Origin: Vibrio sp. SCSIO 43136
GTDB taxonomy: Bacteria; Pseudomonadota; Gammaproteobacteria; Enterobacterales; Vibrionaceae
Assembly (NCBI RefSeq): GCF_023716565.1
Contig: NZ_CP071848.1
Coordinates: 1,426,001-1,490,000 of the forward strand
Direction of reading: 5' to 3'
Length of the DNA: 64,000 bases
The position numbers and the translations under genes are program-made. Positions 17,600 to 27,400 of the stretch are shown here, one piece after another. The notes beneath the pieces are model-generated. The model made no database searches and was not told the DNA's origin. It saw only the letters and a program-made list of their open reading frames with translations. The stretch's first letter is position 1; each line of letters starts with the position of its first letter.

Positions 17600-18907
17600 T
17601 TAGTAGTCGATTTTCTCTAACCACTCTTGAGGCATATCGACTCTTAGAGCATCGAGTAGGTTACCTGAAGCGTTCATAACGCGGTACTTCGCAAGCTGCT
17701 CTGCATAGTGAGCATCTATGTAGTCTTTACGTGCTTCGAACAGTTCATTTTCGGTGTTGAGGAGGTCGAGTAGAGTTCGTTTTCCGATACGGTATTGTTT
17801 TTCGTATGAGATGACAGTTTCTGATGCTGAGTCTACGTGGTCTGCCAAAAATTCTTTTTGCTGTAAAGTCAGGTCTAACGCATTCCATGCAAGCTGCAAA
17901 CTTTCTTTTACGCTACGGAATGTGTCATCTCTTAGATCTTTAGCTTTGTTTAATTGGTAAGCTGCTCTCTCGGTATTGGCGTCATCAGAACCACCGTTAT
18001 ACAAGTTGTATCTCAGTCGAAGCATGATTGAAGTCTCGCTACTGCTTCCAGAGATGCCGCCGGCATCATCTCGCCACGCTTGTTCTGCTTCGAATGAAAT
18101 TGTTGGGTAGTTTACTCCTTTAGACTGCTCGTATTGAAAGCGAGCAGCCTCTACATCAACAGTGGCCGTTTTAATCACGGGATGATCATCGTATGCTCGT
18201 TCTAGTGCTTCATCAAAGGTGAAAGCGATCGCTTCGGCGTCTGCTCTAGGGAAAACCAAACCTTGTGGTGATTGCCCAACTAAGCGGGTGAACTGTGTGT
18301 GAGTATCAAAGATGTTGTTCTGCGCAGCTAGCAAGTTACCGTGCGCTTTTGCCAAGCGAGCTTCTACTTGAGTGACATCAGCAGTTGACCCAATTCCAGA
18401 TTCCGCTCGACGTTTTATGTCTTTGTAGATTTTTTTGTGTACGGCAAGATTACTTTCTGAAAGAGCAAGAACTTCTTCAGATTTCACGGCTTCAAGGTAG
18501 ATCTCTGCAACTTCTAGTGCTTTGTCCTGTGCGCTCGCAATTAGAAGGTAACGCATAGATTCTGCTTCTGCAGAAACCCGATCGATGTTGTTTAACGTGG
18601 CTGAACCATCCCAGATTAACTGGTTGAGGGTAACACTCGCTTCTTTTCTCGTCAGGTCAGTTCTCTCACTAGATGTCGCACTGTCTACACCTTCGTATCC
18701 AATGCCTGCATCAAGATCGATGCTAGGAAGGTAAGCCCCTTCAGCTGCATCAATGTCTTTGACATAGCTCATAAAGTCGTTGTACGCACTTTTAAGCTCA
18801 GGGTTGGTAGCGAGAGTGTTTGCCACAGCTTGCTCTAATGTTTGAGCATTTACTATGGTTGCTGAACTAAGCAGGCAACTTGCGACAAACCAAGAAAAAC
18901 GTTTCAC
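17600..18907 (-). CDS. TolC-family outer-membrane channel, module 2
   Basis: 435 residues, an outer-membrane efflux/secretion channel of the TolC/LapE type. Signal peptide KRFSWFVASCLLSSATIVNA, then the two repeated TolC halves with long alpha-helices. The conserved LRYNLYNGGSDDA and YEKQYRIGKRTLLDLLNTEN motifs are typical of adhesin-export TolC proteins. GTG start with a GGAGAG ribosome site 5 bp away. Very similar to the tolC gene at 19699-21003, so the pair arose by duplication of a tolC-ompA unit. A Fur-box-like sequence lies directly upstream. It probably forms the outer-membrane exit for a type I secretion system; which cargo it serves is open. Confidence 0.9.
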   Translation of the reverse strand: MKRFSWFVASCLLSSATIVNAQTLEQAVANTLATNPELKSAYNDFMSYVKDIDAAEGAYLPSIDLDAGIGYEGVDSATSSERTDLTRKEASVTLNQLIWDGSATLNNIDRVSAEAESMRYLLIASAQDKALEVAEIYLEAVKSEEVLALSESNLAVHKKIYKDIKRRAESGIGSTADVTQVEARLAKAHGNLLAAQNNIFDTHTQFTRLVGQSPQGLVFPRADAEAIAFTFDEALERAYDDHPVIKTATVDVEAARFQYEQSKGVNYPTISFEAEQAWRDDAGGISGSSSETSIMLRLRYNLYNGGSDDANTERAAYQLNKAKDLRDDTFRSVKESLQLAWNALDLTLQQKEFLADHVDSASETVISYEKQYRIGKRTLLDLLNTENELFEARKDYIDAHYAEQLAKYRVMNASGNLLDALRVDMPQEWLEKIDY

Positions 18908-18921
18908 TGCATCTCTCCATA

Positions 18922-18940
18922 GATGATGGTTATCATTATT
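18922..18940 (-). promoter_or_regulatory. Putative Fur box upstream of tolC module 2
   Basis: GATGATGGTTATCATTATT matches 15 of 19 positions of the classical Fur consensus GATAATGATAATCATTATC. It lies 15-33 bp upstream of the GTG start, where binding would block transcription or elongation. No similar site was noticed upstream of module 1. Confidence 0.4.
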
Positions 18941-19024
18941 TTGTTTGAATTGTAGTTTAATGAATGTCTTATTTGTGAGAACTGACTAAGCAGAAAAGTT
19001 ATCACATAGAGATTATCGTTGTTT

Positions 19025-19061
19025 AAAAGTGCCCATGACTGATTGATTTACGGGCACTTTT
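19025..19061 (-). terminator. Terminator after ompA module 1
   Basis: AAAAGTGCCC / GGGCACTTTT, 10-bp stem with a 17-nt loop, ending in T residues on the minus strand, about 23 bp after the ompA module-1 stop. It separates the two tolC-ompA modules, implying that each has its own promoter. Confidence 0.65.
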
Positions 19062-19083
19062 ATCTTGAGCTGATCGAAAAAGT

Positions 19084-19689
19084 TTATTTTTCACGAGTGG
19101 TGAAAATGCTCCACTCTTCGACAACGTCACCTTGATGCCCGACAACAGTAGCAACCACTTTACGGTCTAATGCTTGGTTCACTTCTGTGTAGTTGCCAGC
19201 TACATCAATATTGTCACCAAACCCGACGGTTTTAATACGGGTGTGGCTGACCCCATAACTTATCAGCGCACGGCGCACATTTTCAGCTCGACCTTTAGAA
19301 AGCTCCAAGTTTTTCTCAGCACTACCTGTTTTACTGGCGTAACCTTGCAGCTCAATGCTGGCTTCTGGGTACTTGTCCAAGAACTCAGCCATTGTACGAA
19401 TTTGACTCATAAAGGCGGGAGGTACGTCCGTAGAGTTGTTGGCAAACAAGACTTTCAATTGACGTTTTTCTGTTGCTTCGAAATACTCTTCACAGCCATC
19501 GTTTGTTACTTCGGCCTGTCTTGGCGTGTTCGGACAAGTATCTCGTGCGTTTATCACACCGTCGTAATCGTCATCTGTCAAATCATTGGTTTGAACAGCA
19601 ACTGGGACAGGAATGTACTCAGGTTCTTCAGCTAATGCAGTGTTCGAAGCAAGGACAAGGCTTGCTGACACGATGGCCCATATTTTCAT
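19084..19689 (-). CDS. OmpA-family peptidoglycan-binding protein, module 1
   Basis: 201 residues: signal peptide (MKIWAIVSASLVLASNTALA), an acidic calcium-type repeat (DDDYDGVINARDTC), then an OmpA C-terminal domain (LQGYASKTG...NLELSKGRA...GFGDN...DRKVVATVVG). Strong ribosome site AAGGAAAG 3 bp before the ATG, unlike its paralogue in module 2. Follows tolC module 1 by 9 bp, so the two are one operon. Likely links the secretion channel to peptidoglycan. Adhesin loci of the Lap/Bap type in Vibrio and Shewanella commonly carry such a tolC-ompA pair beside the adhesin. Confidence 0.9.
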   Translation of the reverse strand: MKIWAIVSASLVLASNTALAEEPEYIPVPVAVQTNDLTDDDYDGVINARDTCPNTPRQAEVTNDGCEEYFEATEKRQLKVLFANNSTDVPPAFMSQIRTMAEFLDKYPEASIELQGYASKTGSAEKNLELSKGRAENVRRALISYGVSHTRIKTVGFGDNIDVAGNYTEVNQALDRKVVATVVGHQGDVVEEWSIFTTREK

Positions 19690-19698
19690 AATCTTTCC

Positions 19699-21003
19699 TT
19701 AGTATTTAACAGGCTCAAGCCACTCTTCAGGAATATCAACCAACAATGCATCGAGCAGTGTTCCGGTAGCATTCATCACTCGGTATTTCGCATATTGCTC
19801 TGCGTAATGCGCTTCTAGATAATCCTTTCTCGCTTCATACAGCTCATTTTCTGTGTTAAGCAAGTCTAGAAGGGTGCGCTTCCCAATTCGGTATTGTTTC
19901 TCATAGGCGATGACTGTGTTTGACGCTGAGTCCACATGGTCAGCTAGAAATTCTTTTTGTTGCAACGTAAGGTCGAGCGCACTCCAAGCAAGGCGCAGGC
20001 CCTCTTCGATATTGCGCTCGGTATTTTCACGCAAATCTTTTGCCTTGTTACTCTGGTATGCAGCTCTTTCGATCTGCGCTTCATCGCTGCCGCCATTATA
20101 AAGGTTGTATCGTAACCTTAGCATTGCGGATGTTTCTTGCGCTGTTCCTTCAGTACCATCGGCGTCGTCTTTCCAAGCGTGCTGAGCCTCGATAGATAAC
20201 GTTGGGTAGTTCACCCCTTTGGATTGTTCATATTGGAAGCCAGCTGCATCCACGTCTGCTTGAGAGACCTTCAAAACAGGGTGGTTTGTCTCTGCAATTG
20301 ACAACGCTTCGTTGAGAGTCAAAGGGATTTTGGTGATATCCGCTCGAGGGTAAATCAGCCCCGCTGGGTTTTTACCCACCAACCTAAGGTATTGAGTGTG
20401 CGTATCTGCAATTTCGTTTTGAGCGGCAAGAAGGTTACCGTGTGCTTTTGCAATACGTGCTTCAACTTGTGTAAGGTCCGCTGTTGAACCTAATCCTGAT
20501 TGTGTGCGTCTTTCTATATCTTTGTAGATTCGTTTGTGAACTTTCAAGTTGCTCTCTGAAAGCGCAAGAAGTTCATATGCTTTTATTGCGTCAAGGTAGA
20601 TCTTTGAGACTTCTAACGCTTTGTCTTGAGCATCAGCCAGTAGTTGATACCTGATCGATTCAGCTTCCGCAGCAGTACGATCAATATTGTTGAGCGTAGC
20701 TGAACCATCCCAAATTAATTGGGTTAGCGTTAATGTCGCATCTTTTCTGGTTAAATTGGTGGTTGGGTTTCCTTCAGTGGCGGGGTCAACTCGTTCATAC
20801 CCGACACCAGCATCCAAGTCTAACGTCGGCTTATAGTCGCCTTTGGCAGCTTCATTTTGCTTAACGTAGCTTTGGTATTCGTTAAAAATGGATTTTATGT
20901 TTGGGTTGGTAGCCAAAGTTGTCGCAACGGCTTGCTCAAGAGTTTCTGACGACACTGGGGCTGCTAAAAGTATTGCAATCAGAGAGAGCGAAATTCGACG
21001 CAT
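19699..21003 (-). CDS. TolC-family outer-membrane channel, module 1
   Basis: 434 residues from the ATG at 21003. AAAGGA lies 6 bp upstream of this ATG, whereas it touches the alternative ATG at 21009. Signal peptide MRRISLSLIAILLAAPVSS, then the TolC fold with the same LRYNLYNGGSDEA and YEKQYRIGKRTLLDLLNTEN motifs as module 2. It is divergent from the giant adhesin across a 440-bp regulatory gap, so it is the more probable outer-membrane partner for adhesin export. The inner-membrane ABC transporter and adaptor are not in this window. Confidence 0.92.
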   Translation of the reverse strand: MRRISLSLIAILLAAPVSSETLEQAVATTLATNPNIKSIFNEYQSYVKQNEAAKGDYKPTLDLDAGVGYERVDPATEGNPTTNLTRKDATLTLTQLIWDGSATLNNIDRTAAEAESIRYQLLADAQDKALEVSKIYLDAIKAYELLALSESNLKVHKRIYKDIERRTQSGLGSTADLTQVEARIAKAHGNLLAAQNEIADTHTQYLRLVGKNPAGLIYPRADITKIPLTLNEALSIAETNHPVLKVSQADVDAAGFQYEQSKGVNYPTLSIEAQHAWKDDADGTEGTAQETSAMLRLRYNLYNGGSDEAQIERAAYQSNKAKDLRENTERNIEEGLRLAWSALDLTLQQKEFLADHVDSASNTVIAYEKQYRIGKRTLLDLLNTENELYEARKDYLEAHYAEQYAKYRVMNATGTLLDALLVDIPEEWLEPVKY

Positions 21004-21009
21004 GTCCAT

Positions 21010-21449
21010 TCCTTTGGTTCAAAAGTAGTAGCTGGAAGATTTGTTATTAATGAAATGTTAAGCCATTAGGCATCTCAATACTGAGAACATGTTCAATTAG
21101 TTGTAGACCAAAAATCGTGGTTATTTTAGTCAATGTGAGAATAAATAATGCGTTTGAAACAACTTTAAGTCTCGTGCTAATTCACATTTTTCTAATTTAA
21201 TACAATTAAACAGCTGCTTAGGCTCTAAGTTAGCAGATTGTCTCAATTGTTAGACCTATTCGTGAGCGATAATTTGACCTAGTTCTTATTGATTAGATTT
21301 ATGCAAACAAGTTGCAAAACAGTCCAGTCGTTATGTGGTCCTCGTTCCATAACGATGATAATCTATAAGATTAATGAATGGTTAAATTTTCGTTTATTTG
21401 CTGCCCAACTGTATAGCGAATGGACTCATTAAGTAGAGTAGAGGCTCAC
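21010..21449. other. Divergent regulatory region between tolC module 1 and the adhesin
   Basis: 440 bp without a gene, AT-rich. It contains several dyads: GAACATGTTC (21085-21094), TCGTTATG-N12-CATAACGA (21328-21355) and TAATCT-N3-AGATTA (21359-21373). The last two lie 77-122 bp before the preferred adhesin start. None matches a regulator I can name. No RNA gene was recognised. Confidence 0.6.
21328..21355. promoter_or_regulatory. Inverted repeat upstream of the adhesin
   Basis: 8-bp perfect arms TCGTTATG / CATAACGA separated by 12 bp, centre to centre about two helical turns, as for a dimeric regulator. It is 95 bp upstream of the preferred adhesin start. Regulator unknown. Confidence 0.35.
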
Positions 21450-24400
21450 ATGGATTCTGTCGTTTCTCTTTTAAACATGGCAATCGCAGGCACAGGCCAA
21501 GTCATAGTTATCGACGCAAACGGTAACCTCAAAGTTGTTCCAGAAGGTACCCCGCTTCAACCAGGTGAAGTTATTGTCACTAACGATAGTGGCGAACAGC
21601 TTGAATCTGACGTGCCAACGGCAAGTTTTGTCAATGATGATTTGTCTTTGACCGAGCTAGATTTGGACAATGAAATAGACCAAATCTTTGCAGCTTTGGA
21701 AGACGGGCAAGATCCAACCCAACTTGGTGATGACTTTGCAACTGCAGCTGGTGGTACTGGTTCAGGATCAAGTTTAACGCCTGTTGGTTCTGTAGATAGA
21801 ACGGCGGCGGAATCTCAACCAGAAACTTTCTTCGATACGACTGGCCTTGAAAGTCAGGGACTCTCAGAAACGCAAAGCTTAACTTTATTAGAGGCTTTCC
21901 GTGTGATCCTCAATAATGAGGCTCCAACGGCAGTTAACGATACGGCTCAAGTTGATGAAGACGGAAGCGTAACTATCGATGTGTTGGCTAATGATACTGA
22001 CCCTGAAGGTGAAGAGCTGACAATAATTGCGGCAGATGTAATTTCTGGGCAAGGTACGGTTGAAATTGTCGATGGGCAGCTGGTGTTTACACCAGACGAA
22101 AATTTCAATGGTGATGTAGAGCTTTCATACACTGTGTCTGACGGTACCAACACTGATACGGCTACTGTTAGTGTTGTAGTTAACCCGGTTAACGATCCTG
22201 CAATTGTCACTCCTACTGAAGAAGGTAGCGATACGGGAAATGTTCAAGAAGACGTGACATTAAGCACTAGCGGTAGCTTGGACGTTTCAGATGTGGACTC
22301 AGGTGAGTCTCTATTTGTAGAACAAACGAATGTCCCAGACGGTAATTGGGGCTTTTTCAGTATCGATGTTGAAGGTGAATGGACATACACACTCAACAAT
22401 GATCACCCAGATGTGCAAGCTCTTGATGCCGATAGTGACCCAGTAAACCGAACGATTACTGTGACTACTGCTGACGGCACAACATTCGATGTTGTGGTGA
22501 CAATCACGGGTACTGATGACCAAGCAGTGATTACTCCTAATACCGATGGCGACGATGTTGGCTCTGTTCAAGAAGATGTGACGCTAAGCACCAGCGGCAA
22601 CCTCGATGTGGTTGACCCAGATGCAGGCGAAGCGGTCTTTGTTGAGCAAACCAATGTGGCCGACGGCGATTGGGGCTTCTTCAGCATCGATGAAACCGGT
22701 GAGTGGACCTACACGTTGAACAACAGTCATCCAGACGTACAAGCGTTGGATGCGGACAGCAATCCAGTGACGCGTGAAATTACCGTAGCCTCTGCCGATG
22801 GCACCGAGCACACCGTGACTATCACCATCACAGGCTCTGACGATACAGCGATCATCACTCCAAATACCGAAGGTGATGATGCTGGTGCAGTTCAAGAAGA
22901 TGTCACGCTAAGCACTAGCGGCAACCTCGATGTGGTTGACCCAGACGCAGGCGAAGCGGTCTTCGTTGAGCAAACCAATGTGGCCGACGGCGATTGGGGC
23001 TTCTTCACCATCGACGAAACTGGTGAGTGGACTTACACCCTAAATAACGCTCACCCAGACGTACAAGCACTGGATGCGGACAGCGATCCAGTGATGCGTG
23101 AAATCACTGTGGCCTCTGCCGATGGCACCGAGCACACGGTGACTATCACCATCACAGGCTCTGACGATACAGCGATCATCACTCCGAATACCGAAGGCGA
23201 TGACGCAGGTGCGGTTCAAGAAGATGTGACGCTAAGCACCAGCGGCAACCTAGACGTAGTCGACCCAGACGCAGGCGAAGCGGTCTTCGTTGAGCAAACC
23301 AATGTGGCCGACGGTGACTGGGGCTTCTTCAGCATCGACGAGACTGGTGAGTGGACTTACACCCTAAATAATGCCCACCCAGCCGTACAAGCACTGGATG
23401 CGGACAGCGATCCAGTGACGCGTGAAATCACTGTGGCCTCTGCCGATGGCACCGAGCACACGGTGACTATCACCATCACAGGCTCTGACGATACAGCGAT
23501 TATCACTCCGAATACCGAAGGCGATGACGCAGGTGCGGTTCAAGAAGATGTGACGCTAAGCACCAGCGGCAACCTAGACGTAGTCGACCCAGACGCAGGC
23601 GAAGCGGTCTTCGTTGAGCAAACCAATGTGGCCGACGGTGACTGGGGCTTCTTCAGCATCGACGAGACTGGTGAGTGGACTTACACCCTAAATAATGCCC
23701 ACCCAGCCGTACAAGCACTGGATGCGGACAGCGATCCAGTGACGCGTGAAATCACTGTGGCCTCTGCCGATGGCACCGAGCACACGGTGACTATCACCAT
23801 CACAGGCTCTGACGATACAGCGATTATCACTCCGAATACCGAAGGCGATGATGCAGGTGCGGTTCAAGAAGATGTGACGCTAAGCGCCAGCGGCAACCTA
23901 GACGTAGTCGACCCAGATGCAGGTGAAGCGGTCTTCGTTGAGCAAACCAATGTGGCCGATGGCGATTGGGGCTTCTTCACCATCGACGAAACTGGTGAGT
24001 GGACTTACACCCTGAATAACGCTCATCCAGACGTACAAGCACTGGATGCGGACAGCGATCCAGTGACGCGTGAAATCACTGTGGCCTCTGCCGATGGCAC
24101 CGAGCACACGGTGACTATCACCATCACAGGCTCTGACGATACAGCGATCATCACTCCAAACACGGAAGGTGATGATGCAGGCGCCGTTCAAGAAGATGTC
24201 ACCCTAAGCACCAGCGGTAACCTCGATGTGGTTGATCCAGACGCAGGCGAAGCGGTCTTTGTTGAGCAAACCAATGTGGCCGATGGCGATTGGGGCTTCT
24301 TCACCATCGACGAAACTGGTGAGTGGACTTACACGTTGAACAACAGTCATCCAGACGTACAAGCGTTGGATGCAGACAGCGATCCAGTGACGCGTGAAAT

Positions 24401-27400
24401 TACCGTAGCCTCTGCCGATGGCACTGAGCACACGGTGACTATCACCATCACTGGTTCTGACGACACGGCGATCATCACTCCAAATACCGAAGGTGACGAT
24501 GCAGGTACGGTTCAAGAAGATGTCACCCTAAGCACCAACGGCAACCTCGATGTGGTTGACCCAGATGCAGGCGAAGCGGTCTTCGTTGAGCAAACCAATG
24601 TGGCCGACGGTGACTGGGGCTTCTTCACCATCGACGAAACTGGTGAGTGGACTTACACCCTGAATAACGCCCACCCTGATGTACAAGCACTGGATGCGGA
24701 CAGCGATCCAGTGACGCGTGAAATCACTGTGGCGTCTGCCGATGGTACTGAGCACACCGTGACTATCACCATCACGGGCTCTGACGATACAGCGATTATC
24801 ACTCCGAATACCGAAGGCGATGACGCAGGTGCGGTTCAAGAAGATGTGACGCTAAGCGCCAGCGGCAACCTAGACGTAGTCGACCCAGATGCAGGTGAAG
24901 CGGTCTTCGTTGAGCAAACCAATGTGGCCGATGGCGATTGGGGCTTCTTCACCATCGACGAAACTGGTGAGTGGACTTACACTCTCAACAACAGTCACCC
25001 AGACGTACAAGCACTGGATGCGGACAGCGATCCAGTGACTCGTGAAATTACCGTAGCTTCTGCCGATGGCACCGAGCACACCGTCACTATCACCATCACA
25101 GGCTCTGACGACAAGGCGATCATCACTCCGAATACCGAAGGTGATGACGCAGGTGCCGTTCAAGAAGATGTGACGCTAAGCACTAGCGGTAACCTCGATG
25201 TGGTTGATCCAGATGCAGGCGAAGCGGTCTTCGTTGAGCAAACCAATGTGGCCGACGGTGACTGGGGCTTCTTCACCATCGACGAAACTGGTGAGTGGAC
25301 TTACACCCTGAATAACGCCCACCCTGATGTACAAGCACTGGATGCGGACAGCGATCCAGTGACGCGTGAAATCACTGTGGCGTCTGCCGATGGTACTGAG
25401 CACACCGTGACTATCACCATCACGGGCTCTGACGATACAGCGATCATCACTCCGAACACCGAAGGCGATGACGCAGGTGCGGTTCAAGAAGATGTGACGC
25501 TAAGCACCAGCGGTAACCTAGATGTGGTTGACCCAGATGCAGGCGAAGCGGTCTTCGTTGAGCAAACCAATGTGGCTGACGGAGATTGGGGCTTCTTCAC
25601 CATCGATGCAACCGGTGAGTGGACTTACACCCTAAATAATGCCCATCCAGACGTACAAGCGTTGGATGCCGACAGCGATCCAGTGACGCGTGAAATTACC
25701 GTGGCCTCTGCCGATGGCACCGAGCACACCGTCACGATCACCATCACAGGCTCTGACGACAAGGCGATCATCACTCCGAATACGGAAGGTGACGACGCAG
25801 GTGCCGTTCAAGAAGACGTGACACTCAGCACCAGCGGCAACCTAGACGTGGTTGACCCAGATGCAGGCGAAGCGGTCTTCGTTGAGCAAACCAATGTGGC
25901 CGACGGCGATTGGGGCTTCTTCACCATCGACGAAACCGGTGAGTGGACCTACACGTTGAACAACAGTCATCCAGACGTACAAGCGTTGGATGCGGACAGC
26001 AATCCTGTGACTCGTGAAATCACTGTGGCGTCTGCCGATGGCACTGAGCACACGGTGACTATCACCATCACAGGCTCTGACGATACGGCGATCATCACTC
26101 CGAACACGGAAGGCGATGACGCAGGTGCGGTCCAAGAAGATGTGACGCTAAGCACCAGCGGTAACCTTGATGTGGTTGACCCAGATGCAGGTGAAGCGGT
26201 CTTCGTTGAGCAAACCAATGTTGCCGACGGCGATTGGGGCTTCTTCACCATCGATGAAACCGGTGAGTGGACTTACACTCTCAACAACAGTCACCCAGAC
26301 GTACAAGCACTGGATGCGGACAGCGATCCAGTGACTCGTGAAATTACCGTAGCTTCTGCCGATGGTACTGAGCACACCGTCACTATCATTATCACAGGCT
26401 CTGATGACAAGGCGATCATCACTCCAAATACGGAAGGTGACGATGCAGGCGCGGTTCAAGAAGATGTGACGCTAAGCACCAGCGGTAACCTAGACGTGGT
26501 TGACCCAGACGCAGGCGAAGCGGTCTTTGTTGAGCAAACCAATGTGGCTGACGGAGATTGGGGCTTTTTCACCATCGATGAAACCGGTGAGTGGACCTAC
26601 ACGTTGAACAACAGTCATCCAGACGTACAAGCGTTGGATGCAGACAGCGATCCAGTGACTCGTGAAATCACCGTGGCCTCTGCCGATGGTACTGAGCACA
26701 CCGTCACTATCACTATCACAGGCTCTGATGACAAGGCGATCATCACTCCAAATACGGAAGGTGACGATGCAGGCGCGGTTCAAGAAGATGTGACGCTAAG
26801 CACCAGCGGTAACCTAGACGTGGTTGACCCAGACGCAGGCGAAGCGGTCTTTGTTGAGCAAACCAATGTGGCTGACGGAGATTGGGGCTTCTTCACCATC
26901 GATGAAACCGGTGAGTGGACTTACACTCTCAACAACAGTCACCCAGACGTACAAGCACTGGATGCGGACAGCGATCCAGTGACTCGTGAAATTACCGTAG
27001 CTTCTGCCGATGGCACCGAGCACACCGTCACTATCACCATCACAGGCTCTGACGACAAGGCGATCATCACTCCGAATACCGAAGGTGATGACACAGGCGC
27101 AGTTCAAGAAGATGTGACGCTAAGCACCAGTGGTAACCTCGATGTGGTTGACCCAGATGCAGGCGAAGCGGTCTTCGTTGAGCAAACTAACGTTGCCGAC
27201 GGCGATTGGGGCTTCTTCACCATCGACGAGACTGGTGAGTGGACCTACACGTTGAACAACAGTCATCCAGACGTACAAGCATTGGATGCGGACAGCGATC
27301 CAGTGACTCGTGAAATCACCGTGGCCTCTGCCGATGGTACTGAGCACACCGTCACTATCACTATCACAGGCTCTGATGACAAGGCGATCATCACTCCAAA

